Notes: generated by a model from the letters alone, not told the origin. Positions 11,496 to 23,999 are shown, counted from the first letter of the stretch. The stretch is 64,000 nucleotides of DNA from Allacma fusca (GCA_947179485.1 OX359249.1:51037402-51101401), one strand, 5' to 3'. Translations and numbers: made by a program.

Positions 11496-12104
11496 TTATC
11501 CATTTTTAAAAGATCCCGAAATGTTAGAAATATTCCTTCAGAATTTTCGAAATAGAAACACTTCAACCAAATCAACAAGCTTTTCATAAACAGAACACAT
11601 ACAGTAAAGAAGCTCAGGACCATATTTTAAACTCTCACTGTAAGGGATGATCTTACAAGGGAGCTTTAAAATTTCTCAGTGATTGCAAAGTTTATCCCAA
11701 AGTTCACCATATAAGTAAAAAAGTAGACATTCTAGTTTACAATAATGAATATGATTAAATCTTGTTTTTAGATAAATAAATCTTAGGCTTCTGAAAATAC
11801 AATTTAACCTTTTTTTCCAATGCAGACCTTCTGCCTTTGAAGTCCATGTCGTCCGCCAAACAATATTTATTCAAAAAATCAATGGTTAGCGCAATAGAAA
11901 ATACTTAAAACCAAAAAAAAATAGGGGTTTTTTATAATTGACGAGGGGTCAGCATTAAATTCAAAGAAATTCATTGGGTCAAGGAAACATCCTGGATGGA
12001 AAAAATTATTACAAACTTTCTGGGAATTTTCAACATTTTAAAACCCCTTTCTGCTTAAGCTGAGAAGTAAGGACTAACCATAGTTTTTTGAATGTTACAT
12101 GAGT

Positions 12105-12308
12105 CTAAGCATCTTTGTATTGGGTAAGTGTGAAAGACGAAAAAGTAATTATCATTTCGAAAGTAAGTGTACTTAAGCCTTCATTTAAAATCATACATTT
12201 AGCAATTTTAAACCAGTCTTTATGAAACTGTTGACAGAATGGGTCATTTGGATTTAAAAAATTGCAAACATCTAACAATAAAACAAACTGCGGGGATGAT
12301 TTTCCCAA
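12105..12308 (-). CDS. Weak coding-like ORF, unknown
   Basis: About 67 codons, with no ATG at its left limit (the reading begins at TTG), ending at a stop at 12105. The text (for example NFLNPNDPFCQQFHKDWFKI) has balanced composition but matches no family I recognise. A possible acceptor (CCCCGCAG) precedes residue 8, so it could be a terminal exon or a transposon scrap. Confidence 0.2.
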   Translation of the reverse strand: MGKSSPQFVLLLDVCNFLNPNDPFCQQFHKDWFKIAKCMILNEGLSTLTFEMIITFSSFTLTQYKDA

Positions 12309-12637
12309 AAATTAACAACAAATATATTGATCCACCAGCATAAATGATCAAATATCATGATAATAAATTGCAACAAACCTTGAAACAACTTTAAATACGA
12401 GTAATTGTAAATAGTGACAACTTTTTACGCATAACGTCATTTTTGTGGTAGATTGCTTACAATTTCTCCCTTTCAGTTTCGTTTATATTAAAATAGTTAT
12501 ATTTATAATGAAGAAACTGGTTTCTGTTAATGAATAATTTGTATGCGTACTGGAAGTATCTACTCAGATATTTTCATAGCATAATTTCATGAGTGCTTTG
12601 AGAATACTAGATGACGAGCCTGCACTCCACAAAACTC

Positions 12638-12879
12638 TCATCCAAATGGCGTGGAAACCTCAATAGTTTCTCCTTGTGGTTGCCATAGGGCAGATCTGAA
12701 TTTGGAGCTGTCAAAATTGTATAGTAGAAATAATTGTTCGCGTTCATTCGGAATAAAACTTTCCAATAAATACTGCTCACATTTCTCCAGCTTCTGTTTA
12801 AACAGTCGTATAGATTCCTGAACCGTCTGCATTAAATGGGGAATGGAGGACGTCATGGAATCAATACTACAATATACTG
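12638..12879 (-). CDS. Weak coding-like ORF, possible exon
   Basis: Starts at an ATG at 12856; the frame is open upstream to a possible acceptor (AATTTACAG) near 12880. Seventy-two residues with an amphipathic, coiled-coil-like N-terminal half (TVQESIRLFKQKLEKCEQYL) and a stop at 12638. No family recognised. It lies about 330 bases upstream, in reading direction, of the other weak ORF; the two could belong to one decayed gene. Confidence 0.25.
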
Positions 12880-15800
12880 TAAATTAATACCCCTGGTCAT
12901 AATTGTAATAACAGAACTTTGATTCCTATTGGCCCTCATGTAAAACGAGGGATGCAGTAATGAATTAATATTGAATAGCATAATATTATAGTAAATAAAA
13001 TTTTAAATGTATTTACACTTTAGTAAAAAACTGAACTAACAGTAAAAAGTAAACAAATTCGACTGTTTGAAAAAAAAATATTAAAAAGAATAAAACATGG
13101 ACGATCAAGAAGAAAGTAAACGATTTGATTGTTAATTCAGAGCAAAAGATACGAATACAGTACAAACAATCCAACTGACACTAGATGGCCTTGCCCTTTT
13201 TGCGAACAGCTATGCAAAAGTACCGGAGGATGCACACATTACCAGATCACACCAAAACTTTGACGGTAGAATCATAGCAAATGACCCTAATGTTAATGAT
13301 CGAATTGGCACACAACACGAAACGAACATACTTTATAGTTATTAGACGTATTAAATAAATTAAATAACACGATACAAAATGAAATGCGAAATCATGAATA
13401 AACTGAGGCAATTTTATATGGATATTAAAATTTACTACATAAATTTAAAAAACTTCCAACTAAAAGGTTTTATAGAATAAGAAAAACGGGAGAATTCCAA
13501 TAACTTGATCGGGATTAACAATAGTCTACTAACCCTCGGCGATGAACCAAAAGAAAGAGAGAGAAGAAACGGACAAAATTTAAACGTGAAAAAACTAAGT
13601 GGTTGTACTTTAGTCTAAGGAAGAAGGCAGTGAATTCTCTCAATGATGATAAAAAAGACACAGATTGAACTAGAAAAATTATACAAAGAAGTTTTTAGAC
13701 AAAGAGAATCGGTAAATGAGACTGTGCGTCCACCTTTAAACGCCGTAACAAATGAAAAACAACAAATTATTGATTCATCACCCGATATCACTGTAAACTC
13801 AGACGTTGCGACTCAAATATATCGATTAAACACACTGTAGCGAAGGTGACGATGGTGCTCTTCCAAGGTGGCTGAAGGCAACAAAGAACGTAAAAATTCT
13901 GTCCAAAATAATTATTTACATTTGTGTATCTACCTACTGGGGGTGTTTACAATAAATTTAAGACAGTATTTGAACTATTATTTCAAAGAGGTAAAACTGG
14001 GAAAATAATGTTTTTCACATTTTTATCGTGTTAACCATAGATTGTTTATGAGAAATCGGAGTTTCCCTTTTAGGAAAAACGGTCTGCGGGTATTTTTCTA
14101 GGTTTGTCCTTTTACATTCTTCGTTGAAATTTTTCCGAAGCCTTTGCATTTGAACCCCTTTGACACAAAATTTTGTGCTGCAGTAATCGAAACGCATAAA
14201 ATTGAAGGAATCCAGAATTAGGTGACTTAGGAAGGTTATACGATTTTGAGAATTTAAGTTACCCCGATGACTTCTTATAACTCCCGGAGATAATCCACTG
14301 TGAAGTGAACCGGATAGTACAGGAAATGTCATACCGCCATGTCCAAACACCCTCAAGATCTCCTCAAAACGCATGTAAGCATGAAGCTATGTTAGTCTCA
14401 TCAAGGTTTGCAAACTTCCCTAACAAGGTAGTGTGCAGTAATTTTTACCTTAAGAGGAACTATTGTTATGGATACAAACACCAGGGCTAACATTAGTGCC
14501 CTTATGTTGCCACAAACTTGTATATGGCCTTGATCAACGGGCATTGGAATAATTTTTTTCGTATAAATCAAAGATCCTGCGCTCTCAATTAAAATCTTCG
14601 ATCCAGACGAATGTCTCTTAAAAGTTTACCACAAACTGGGACTAAATACCCGTAAAGGATCGCTTGTAGCGCTTCCGGGAATTTGTAATCCGGTTCCTCT
14701 TAGGGCAACCCCTGAATTTGAGAAGACAACAGATCTAATGCAAATATTTATGCAGGATTTGATTTTGTTATGCTCACCAATATTTGCACTGTCTTTGCCA
14801 TGGGTAATTAGTTCATATATGACCTTCGGCTTCCGGGAGTTTCTTTTTTAAGATAAATACTAATATGTAATCGGTGTCCGGAAATGTAAACATATTATAC
14901 AAACATATACTCTTGAAGTTTTACACGGGTTTGTAACTTTGGAAACCCCTTAGATACTTGTAGCAACTTTGGTCGTTTTTTCGGGCCAACTTGAATGAGG
15001 AAAAATTTGAGCCTGGGCACATCTATTAAAAATATTCCAAACTAAAGAAGGCGAAAAAAACAACCTTGGCCGTTTTGCGCCTTATTCATAATTTCCAGGG
15101 AACACGGTTAGAGTTAAAGTAAACACTGTATTTGTCCTGAAGTTAATGTGAGAGGCTAGACCAGTTTTAATTTCTAAAGGAGGAGATGACCCAAAAATCA
15201 ACATGTGATCAACAACGTGGCATCCCAAATAAACATGGTACCCTTATCAATACTTCGATTTTACAAGCAACTCTTAAAACGCTAAACCAGAGAGGTTATT
15301 AGCTTATAACACTTCATTACACAAGCATTTCACCGTATTGAACACAAACATTCCAGTAATAGTAGTATTCAAACACGAAGGTTCCAACGTCACTTAAAAT
15401 CCTTACAATTAATTTAGTGGTTGAAAATTACATGCAAATTTCAAATGATGTATTTTAAATGTGAAGTGATGCCAGGGGAAGATACCTCAATCTCCGTGAA
15501 TTTACAACAATTCAGTCCACGATGAAATGCAATAACTTAATGAGCCTTCCGTATTTAGTAAACTTCGCAGATGACTCGAATATTTCATCCAACTTTCGCA
15601 CCTCATCAGTCATCCTCAACCAAACATTTATGAGACTTTATGATGAACTTGAACTTTAATTAATCCGAAAAACTCTATACACTACTTACTATACAAACTA
15701 TACTTGAAACTTGTATACATTCGTTACATAATTACTAAAACACTTGTTTCCAGAAGATCTTGTACTAAACGAACAAACAAAAATCAATTGCATCAAACCT

Positions 15801-16185
15801 CTCTATGTCGGTATACTAAGTTCGTAACTGTTGTAAATATTTATGGAAGTATCATTGTAAGTTGATATCTTAAGGTTCATTGCAAACTGGTATGCAAATC
15901 ATTTCCAGATATGTATTTCAAATTATAATTCATCCCGCTGACTGAAAAACTCTCAACACAAAGGTCAAAAAAGTGGAGCAATATGTTTATACTTATGGAA
16001 AAGGTCAAATTTTGGAAGTTTTGAATTACTTACTCCAATTTCAAAACTGCTTTGGAAATTATTATTGAAACGCTAGAAAACTCAGCAGGAAAATTCAGAG
16101 AGCTAAAAACAAGGACCCTAAGTTAAAATGTGTGGACATAACGCCCGCTTCCCGCATCGATGGTGGAGAAAGAATGGTTACACCT

Positions 16186-16400
16186 CTAAACGCATAAAAG
16201 CTAAACGTATAACAGCTAAACGTATAAGCTCAATACGCATAATCAGCTAAACGTATAAGGTATCTAAACGTATAATCATCTATACGTATAAGGTATCTAA
16301 ACGCATAATCGTCTAAACGTATAGGGTATCTAAACGCATAATCACCTATACGTATAGGGTATCTAAACGCATAAGGTAGCAAAATGTATAATAATGTACT
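16186..16400. repeat. Tandem arm repeats, left arm of foldback element
   Basis: About a dozen TA(A)ACGYATA units spaced 15-20 bases apart, with alternating linkers AGC, AATC and AGGTAT. A matching inverted series lies at 18178-18389. Confidence 0.9.
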
Positions 16401-17642
16401 TGTATATATTGACATTCGTTTGAATAAGGCTAGTATTTTAATTCAGGGATCAAAACAATATTTTACACATAAATAATATAATGTTCTACACATTCCCTTG
16501 CAGCAGCATCGTCGTTAAAGGGATCAAATTGTCTATTGTGTATTAAACCTACGTCTACATGTAATTTAAATGAAAGGAATATATACTAATATTTAATAAT
16601 AATTGTCTAAGTACAGGCAATGTGTACAGATTTTCCGAAAATGCCCGCAACTCAAATACTTTATCACGTTGTCAAACATTTCAGATCCTACAACCTTAAT
16701 TTTGGACAAAATTTGTCCCTTACCGCATTTCTTTTCATTTGGCTCCGGATAGAGTTTTTTGTCTTTTTTGTTTCATATTTTTGCTGGCGTCTCAAAATAC
16801 AATACTATTACAGGGATCGTCTAATATATGTGTAAACTGTCATTGAAATTTTCTAAAACCAAGCGCCAAAATTAATTTTTTCAAACAGTTTTAGGATAAT
16901 AACAAATACTAGTAGCAGCTCTGTGCTTCACAGGAATAATTACTTGGAGAGGTGGTAGTGTGAGTGTACAGGTTTAACCGCTTACAAATCAAGCCCAGTC
17001 GCGCAAACTTACTGTATGCCTAAATCTTGCGCGCTGATCTTTAGAGTAGAGCGCGAAATTTTAATAGCCACAAACTCCATCCCTAGGTCATTAATTTATA
17101 AGGATAACGAGCAGCATAGCCACCGCCTGCGTCGGTGGAAGCATGCTATTTAATGTAAGGGGAGAGGACGCGGAGCGGCAATTCTAGCTAAAGCCAAAGC
17201 GTGCTGCGTTAGGTGCCGTGTGCTTGTACATTGCATTACTTATAGCAAAAGCGCTTTATGGCATTGTGTATTCGCAAGCCTAAAAGGCGCGTTGAGGAGG
17301 GAGCGAAGATTTAAAAATGCCCTCCATGTCCCTTCCCTCATCATCTTCAAATTATAGTATTTAGATTTTGAATTCCCTTTGCAACACGTTTTTGACACCT
17401 GCTTTTGCAAATATAAAGCTCTGCAAAACACCTATTTGATTGTAAGCTACAAGAATAAAGTTAATAATGATGATCTTATTTATTTATTATCCTGCTTCAA
17501 TGAGGTCACCAGAGCCAAAAATGTAACGCATGGTTTAATTTTTTTATATTCAATTTTACTTACTAACTAAACTTTACAGCATTTCGGCGGAAATCCTACA
17601 AGATTTCCAGCAAACATGTTAATTTTGAGTTCTAGAAAAATT

Positions 17643-17804
17643 CAGGGGTGGATTTACCGGGTGGCCCATCCTGTAAAACATTTAGGGCCAGGGTAACAAA
17701 AATGTTGACTAAGGCCCTCAGATGACATACATAAATGCAAAGGCCCACAAATCCATTTTGGGGGTTAGGGCCAGGGTAAAAATTATTTTAATAATCCACC
17801 CCTG
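17643..17804. mobile_element. hAT-like MITE, 162 bases, nested in the foldback element
   Basis: Ends are CAGGGGTGGATTTA and the inverted TAATCCACCCCTG. The 8 bases on the left (GAAAAATT) and right (GAACAATC) match at 6 of 8 positions, consistent with an aged 8-base target duplication. The inside is non-coding, with GGGCCAGGGTAA-type repeats. Related sequences lie at about 47975-48135 and 48207-48345. Confidence 0.75.
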
Positions 17805-18389
17805 GAACAATCCATACGTGTACCCTTTTTGTGGCTCAAATTACCCAAACGTTGACGCAGTTCAATGACGTAAATTTTGGAAAAACTTGACAAGATTGGT
17901 CCAAGAAAATCAAATATATTATAAGCCACTCCAGGAAATATAGTCAGGCAAATATCAGTAACTGGCATAAATACTGATTTTTACGGGGTCATCAACGGCT
18001 CCTGATAAACAATGGGATTCAAAATATTTGCTTGGGTTTTACCTGTACGCATTGCCAGTACGTAGACTATTTTCCTTTTATTGAAATTACATGTAGACGT
18101 TGGTTGAATATGCATGAGGCATTTAGCGACGATGGTCTTGCAAGGACATGTATTAAATGTACATGTAAATGCTGTTAAATACCTTATACGTTTGGCCGAT
18201 TATACGTTTTTAAAGCCTATACGTTTAGACGATTATATGTTTAGATACCTTATGCGTTTAGATACCTTATGCGTTTAGATACCTTATACGTATAGATGAT
18301 TATGCGTTTAGATACCTTATACGTTTAGCTGATTATGCGTATAACTCTATGCGTTTAGCTGTTATACGTTTAGCTCTTTATGCGTTTAG

Positions 18390-20378
18390 CTAGGATACCA
18401 TACTTGGTTCTATGCTAAATACTTCCGCAGGCAGAGTCATGAAGTTCTGTATTTTTTTCACAAACTACATAACAACATAAATTATTCCAGCTCTTTTCGG
18501 TTGATATAGGGTTTGAAACCATATGTACTGAGTAGCGTACATATAGTGCCGGCGAAAAATTATGCGCACAGAGCTTGACGAGTGGGATAAATGCCCGTCT
18601 GTCCATTCCACCCATTTTGGGATAATATCACAAATCTTTGTTCCAGCAGAGGAAATGTGAAGTAGGATTTGTGGATACAATTCCGATTAGGATTAATCTT
18701 AACGAATTTCATTCCCAATTGGAATGTGTTTGTTTTGTAAAATAAAAATTACAATCCAATTTATTCAAATATTGAAGAACAGGGGAATGCTGTTTCAACT
18801 GAAAATTAGACCCCTTTATCCCACATCAAAAAACAAACAAATTGATTACCTGAATAGAAGTGAATACATTTCCAGAAATAAAATTAGTGTCCTTGCTCTG
18901 CGTCATTTTGTAGAGTCCTCAAACGTAATGACAAATTTTGTAATCCAACCAGTAATACTTTGAGGGTTATGTTACGACGGTAAAAAACTCATTTTTATTT
19001 TTTTAAATTACGAGGTTAACTTAACTTCAATATGGCAAATTTTTCTATCTAATCATCGGATTCAGATACATTTTGAATATTAATTCGAATACAGATATTT
19101 TTCGATTCAATATGGATTTAAATACTTGAAAAAAAAAAACATTTCAAAATATCGATTCCGATGAAAATGACAAAAAATACGAATGAAGTACCGATTCCAA
19201 TTCTAATTCCGATTCGAATGACAGGGTTTGGGATCTTAAACCTTTAATTTGATAGTTTTGTTTATGCATTATGTACGCTTGCATATATTCTCATATGTAA
19301 TTAAATTCACGTACGAAATTCACCATATCAGTACAAAGATTAATCCTGGTCACGGTTAAAGTCCATTTAAGTAAAGTGTGTACAATTAATTCCCTTTAGC
19401 GTTGTTATAGATACTAGTAATAGACATTATATTGAGCACATTATGTTGTGCTCTCCAATCAAGAAACATTAACATGTGATTAACACAAAATTAACTAGTG
19501 TTGGTAATTTTGAAAATGCCAAGAAATTTTAGCCATTTTGATTGCATTTTGAGCAAGCGGGTATTTTTAGGAATTTTTGGAATTTTTGGAGGTAATTTCA
19601 GAAGATTTTGGTAATTCGGGATATTTTCAGGAGATTTTGGGAATGATAGTTATGTGCACACACGGGCACGTTGGTTTAAAACTCGTAAAGATTGGACAGT
19701 TACAACTGTTACATGAGAATTCCGCTTGAACAAAGCTCAGATGGTGTAAATGTGAAAGAAAGACAAATCTTAGGGGACCGGGGAGACGGGAATCAGAAAT
19801 AGTGTGTAGGCTGGCGGAGTTTGTCCAGCATTGAACAATCAATATTGAGCCGATTTACGCTAACTGAAACTATCTTTAAGCAATACGAAATCAGAGAGAT
19901 TGATAAACATTAAGTCTCATATAGTGTTTACTTCCCTTTTCAAGCACCGTCCGATCATGGCACTGATCATCCTGTAAAATAATATCGCTGCCACACTCTT
20001 GAATTTGAGTTTCCCCAATTAAATATGCGTTCCCCTGGGAACTTTATATAGAGACCGCAATTGAGTATACTATCATTTCCGAGGTTTTGTAGGAAACGAT
20101 TTACACTCCCCCGTGGCACATACAAATGAGTAGTAAACATCCAATACCCCCATGATATAATAAATATTTTTTCACATTTTGTGAAAGTTGTTTTATCTCT
20201 CAATTCTAAAACTCTTGACGTGATCTTGGATGCAAAGAAACGGTATTTTTAAATCCTATTAAAATTGTTAAAATCTGCCCAGAAGTTTTATAAAATACTT
20301 TATAGTACTGGTTTATAGGAAATTTTAATGGCATTCAAAACGCTATCAAACATGTCTTGATGTCTGAACGTTAATTAA
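18390..20378. other. Spacer, no gene seen
   Basis: Low-complexity GATTC/GAATC text at 19060-19230 and GGAATTTTTGG text at 19560-19640. No coding or RNA gene recognised. Confidence 0.45.
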
Positions 20379-20950
20379 ATGGAAAGTATTTCACAATATG
20401 TGTTATTACTCCTGTACTCAGAACTGGATGTGGAAGGTTGTAAAGGGAATGTCAAATGGCATTGCAATCATCGTATCTGGAAAGAACCGGGTAATATTAG
20501 AGTGGATACGTTGGCTAGAAAATACACAAGGAGTGGGGGGAAATGGCGACCATACTCCCATTAGCACGGCTGTAAGAACTGCAGTCAGGGATTGGTTGAG
20601 ACACCAGGAACACAAGCCACCAATGTTAAGGAGAAGAGATTCATTATTCGAACCCGACAATGTAATTAGACCATCAAGGAGAGCCACCAGATGGCTCACC
20701 TAAATAATTTTGGTCTCGCCCCGCTAAGCAGGAACTTCTTCAATATGGGGCGGGTCTCAGGTCTTTTCGGTTTGCCTTTGTGACCTGGAGGATGAGACAG
20801 TGAAACATTTCATTTCCAACTGTCACGATTTATCGATCAAAGGCTGATATGCCTAAATGACGCGATAGATTTATTTGACATTATTAAAATGGCTCGATCA
20901 AAGGATCTTTTGGCTTATATCAATGCCACCTGCCACCAGGCGCCTTATTA
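20379..20950 (+). pseudogene. Decayed LINE 3' part: RNase H end and C-terminal zinc knuckle
   Basis: Pieces in several frames line up with the end of an I/jockey-type LINE ORF2. They are GNIRVDTLARKYTRSGGKW (the last RNase H motif, GNxxxDxLA, at about 20480-20545); a TAVRTAVRDWLRHQ helix in a second frame (about 20560-20605); SRNFFNMGRVSGLF (about 20725); and CLCDLEDETVKHFISNCH (about 20773-20826), the CxC...H...C knuckle. After a stop, LFDIIKMARSKDL follows in yet another frame. Multiple shifts show it is dead. Confidence 0.75.
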
Positions 20951-21832
20951 GGTGCCAAGAGTAAAGGGTGTTTGTGAAAGAGGGCAATGGGTCTTTAGAC
21001 CTGAACGCTTCCGGAAGAAATCTGTATTCACAGAAGTGGATACCCATATTTTTCTACGAGTTTTCAAACTCGTAGTATATTTGTGAGTGTATTTTATCAC
21101 CGTGAAAGTATGCAAACATCGGTAACTCTGCAACGCTCAACTGAACTTTATGCGATGATGGAATTACATTCAGAGTTTCCCCACCCAGTTTTTAACCTTT
21201 ATTTTATTGGACTTCTGTTACTCATTCTCTTACTTCTATTTTCACCTATTTATTCCACTCAGACGCTCAACCACGGATATTTACATAACTGGGGTAACAC
21301 AATGATCGCATACAGAATGCAAATTGAAGTCAAATTAAAACAATACGAGCACTGCACAGCCAGCAATTGCTGGCTCAGCGAGGCAAATGTAAAAAGGGTA
21401 CATAGACAGTAAATAATAATAGCTAGCTCCACAACCCTAGTAAAATTGTAGACTAACGTACGGTAACATGATTTTTTAATTTAATTTTGCTTTAATAATT
21501 TTTTAAAATAATTCTCTCTCCTAATTTGAAAGAGTGGGCTGTCTTGGTGGAGGACGGCTGCCCGTGCAATTGCTGTGGTGTAATGCTTTAATTTTTTTAA
21601 GTTTTAAAAAATGATTATTGCAATAATTTATTTAGCAAGCTATTAATTAATAATTATTAAAGAGTGGCTCAGCAAATAAAAAAGCATGCGTAAATTTGAA
21701 ACTCAAATTCATAATGTGAAAAGATTTTTAATAATTTCGAATTATTTTTAACATCCTTCTTTTTCTATTTATATGAAATTTTTAGAAATAACAATATATT
21801 ATAATGAAATAATATTAATTTTTTTTTAAATT
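20951..21832. other. Spacer between two LINE remnants
   Basis: It may include the 3' UTR of the RNase H LINE. An ORF at 21083-21412 with a leucine-rich stretch has no ancestry I can support. 21580-21832 is very AT-rich. Confidence 0.4.
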
Positions 21833-23320
21833 ATGTATCATTATATTATCATAGCTGATGACTTGGCTGTGATATCGGAATCTGTAGAAGGAGCATGTGA
21901 GTTGGGGAAAATAGCTTTACTGAATATGGACAAAGTTGGATACAGTTCGAATTCATCAAAATGTAAATCAATCAATATAGTGAATGGGGAATTATGTGAG
22001 GATGACATAATCATTGATGCAAATTTTATAATACCATCAATTCGGAAAGATGAAACCATCAAATATCTTGGTGTTAATTTCAATAATGAAATTATTTTTG
22101 ATTTCGCTGGTACAATGAAAAATTTTGGCAAAGATTTGCAAAACTTAGTGAGCACACAAATGCTCCGGCCAGATCAGAAGTTATCCATCATCAATCAATA
22201 CATCTGGCCAACACTTATTTATCCCTTACAATGTGCTCCCATGAACAAAATTCCAAAGCGTTTTCTATTGGACTTGAATAACGTATTAACTAAGTCTATA
22301 AAAGAAATTGTTGGTCTTCCCGATGATGTTCCGACTTCAATGCTTTACACCTCAAGAAGTTTACGAGGATTGCATATGTTTAATGCTCAATGGGAAGTGT
22401 TTTTACAACATTATAATATTTGTGTGGCATTAGTGAATTCCAAGGTTAGTGCTATTCCCTATGTTCGCAACTGCTTTGCTGAAATGGAGGAATGTAGGAA
22501 TGCATTAGGAATAAGCACTGAAGATATGATTTCTTGGAGGATTTTAATTTCAAAGTCAAAAACTAAAATAAAAATTACTAAAATGATGCGAGATAAATTA
22601 AGAAAACAACAATACGACGAATGGTGCAGTAAACTACATCGTGGTGCTGGAGTTGTGACGTACCAAGAATGTACTTTTGGAAATAAGCTTATTTTACATA
22701 AGCAAGGCCTTACTGGTTCTGAATGGATTTCAGTATTGAAAATGTCAACTAATGTTTTCCCTGTAAGAGATCTTCCCGGTAGGAGTCAGGACGGTTCCCG
22801 ATGCAGACATAATGGATGCTTTCGGAGAGAAACCCTTGCGCACGTCCTTGGTTCCTGTGATAAGGGCAGTCTTTTACGCAACAACAGGCATAATGATATT
22901 AGGTCAATAATTGCAAAATATCTGAGAGACAGCAAGCAATGGATGGTGGTCGAAGAAGTACATTGTATTGGAGAGAATGATTCTACTAGACGAATTGACA
23001 TTTTATGTTTTAATGAAGTAACCAAAGTAGGTTACATAATAGACCCAACTGTTAGATGGGAACAAGATAGAAATCAACCAATGGAAGTGGATCATGAAAA
23101 GAAGCAGATTTATCAACCTTGTGTTCCTTTCTTTAAGCAGAAATACAATTTGAAAACTATTGAAGTTATTGGACTATTAATTGGAGCTCGTGGAACTATT
23201 TTTGAACATTTTGAACAATTTAGACAACGATTTAATTTATCTAAACAGCTTATAAACGATGTAATTATTACCACAATTCGTGGATCTTACAGGATAGCAT
23301 TTCATCACTTGTACAATTAG
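21833..23320 (+). CDS. R2-like LINE ORF, C-terminal 495 residues (RT palm end, zinc knuckle, restriction-like endonuclease)
   Basis: The reading begins almost exactly at the catalytic RT motif (IIIADDLAVI, Asp9-Asp10). RT/thumb text follows: SKCKSINIVNG, IKYLGVNFN, LRPDQKLSIINQYIWPTLIY, and LPDDVPTSMLYTSRSLRGL. A zinc knuckle C324-x4-C329-x7-H337-x4-C342 comes next, then a restriction-like endonuclease core R387-I-D389-x14-D404 (RRIDIL...YIIDP). This order is that of R2/R4/NeSL-type LINEs, where the nuclease nicks the target and RT primes on the nick. A stop codon precedes the first ATG, so the 5' part was lost at insertion (5' truncation) rather than by later decay; the remaining 495 codons have no break, indicating a fairly young copy. 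The flanks are not ribosomal DNA, so if it is R2-like its target specificity differs or this is an off-target insertion. Confidence 0.88.
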   Translation: MYHYIIIADDLAVISESVEGACELGKIALLNMDKVGYSSNSSKCKSINIVNGELCEDDIIIDANFIIPSIRKDETIKYLGVNFNNEIIFDFAGTMKNFGKDLQNLVSTQMLRPDQKLSIINQYIWPTLIYPLQCAPMNKIPKRFLLDLNNVLTKSIKEIVGLPDDVPTSMLYTSRSLRGLHMFNAQWEVFLQHYNICVALVNSKVSAIPYVRNCFAEMEECRNALGISTEDMISWRILISKSKTKIKITKMMRDKLRKQQYDEWCSKLHRGAGVVTYQECTFGNKLILHKQGLTGSEWISVLKMSTNVFPVRDLPGRSQDGSRCRHNGCFRRETLAHVLGSCDKGSLLRNNRHNDIRSIIAKYLRDSKQWMVVEEVHCIGENDSTRRIDILCFNEVTKVGYIIDPTVRWEQDRNQPMEVDHEKKQIYQPCVPFFKQKYNLKTIEVIGLLIGARGTIFEHFEQFRQRFNLSKQLINDVIITTIRGSYRIAFHHLYN

Positions 23321-23460
23321 TATGTTTATAACCAAGTTTATAACAAATATTTTTTGTGTTAAAAATGTTTGAAATTATTATGTACTGTGTCGTAAGGCAA
23401 ATACTATTGTGGTATCAGTGAAATAAATTATTTCTTTCTCTCTCTCTCTCTACTAATTTT
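23321..23460 (+). mobile_element. 3' UTR and end of the R2-like LINE
   Basis: Follows the stop codon: AT-rich, with GTGAAATAAATTATTTC at about 23418 and a (TC)n run at about 23434-23451 that probably lies at or just past the 3' terminus. Confidence 0.6.
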
Positions 23461-23999
23461 TTATATTCATTCAAAAAATAAAGCGCGCGAAAATTTGAAT
23501 CTTACCATCACTGTCACGGTCACTATCCACTCTTTCAACTTAGAAGAGAGGATATATTTTATTACTTTGAAAAAAAAACAACTGAGTAAAGATTTTTTTG
23601 TAAATTATAAAAAGTTCAAAGAACATAACAAACTAAGTCCTTTTTGTTATTGCAGGAGTTCTAAGTCTAGAGCAGGTAATTGTATTGTATTTCCCATGCC
23701 ATTTATCACGTGTTACCTCGGCAATCTTCTAATTTTAAGTACCAAATCTCCTGACAGGACTTAAGTATACTCGTGAATAAAACGAAGAACATGGGTATTG
23801 TAAATACAAGCGAATACTTTGTATTACCAATCTCTACAATTTATGAATTGTTTCAAAAGTTTTGATTTGCTGCTCTTAAACTGACAGTGTTCAAAGAGTA
23901 CAATCAGTTATTGAAATCTTCCATACACAAACATTTTGAAAATATAAAGACAAAAGCCGCCTTCCCGTTGTGCAAATAAATCTGGACGAACAGGGCGCT
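23461..23999. other. Spacer, no gene seen
   Basis: An 89-codon ORF at 23495-23764 is lysine/phenylalanine-rich, with no recognised domain. Confidence 0.4.

Larger units (their letters stand above)
11496..16180. other. Long AT-rich stretch with no confident gene
   Basis: Apart from two weak minus-strand ORFs near 12.1 and 12.7 kb, I find no domain, RNA gene or repeat array. ORFs at 13643-13840 (plus) and 14015-14374 (minus) lack supporting features. Confidence 0.45.
16186..18389. mobile_element. Foldback-type element with repeat-built terminal inverted arms
   Basis: The left arm (16186 to about 16577) and right arm (about 18069 to 18389) are inverted copies. The outer halves are strings of short units of the type CTAAACGCATAA / CTATACGTATAAGGTAT; the inner halves are unique sequence that also matches inverted (ACGTCTACATGTAATTT at about 16550 against AAATTACATGTAGACGT at about 18084). 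The roughly 1.5-kb middle has no recognisable transposase. No clear target duplication was found. Arm length and internal repetition are as in foldback (FB/Galileo-like) elements, but the transposase family cannot be assigned. Confidence 0.8.

Noticed and set aside
14015-14374. 119-codon minus-strand ORF
   Set aside because: No domain, no signal peptide, overlapped by an equally plausible plus-strand ORF; not distinguishable from chance.
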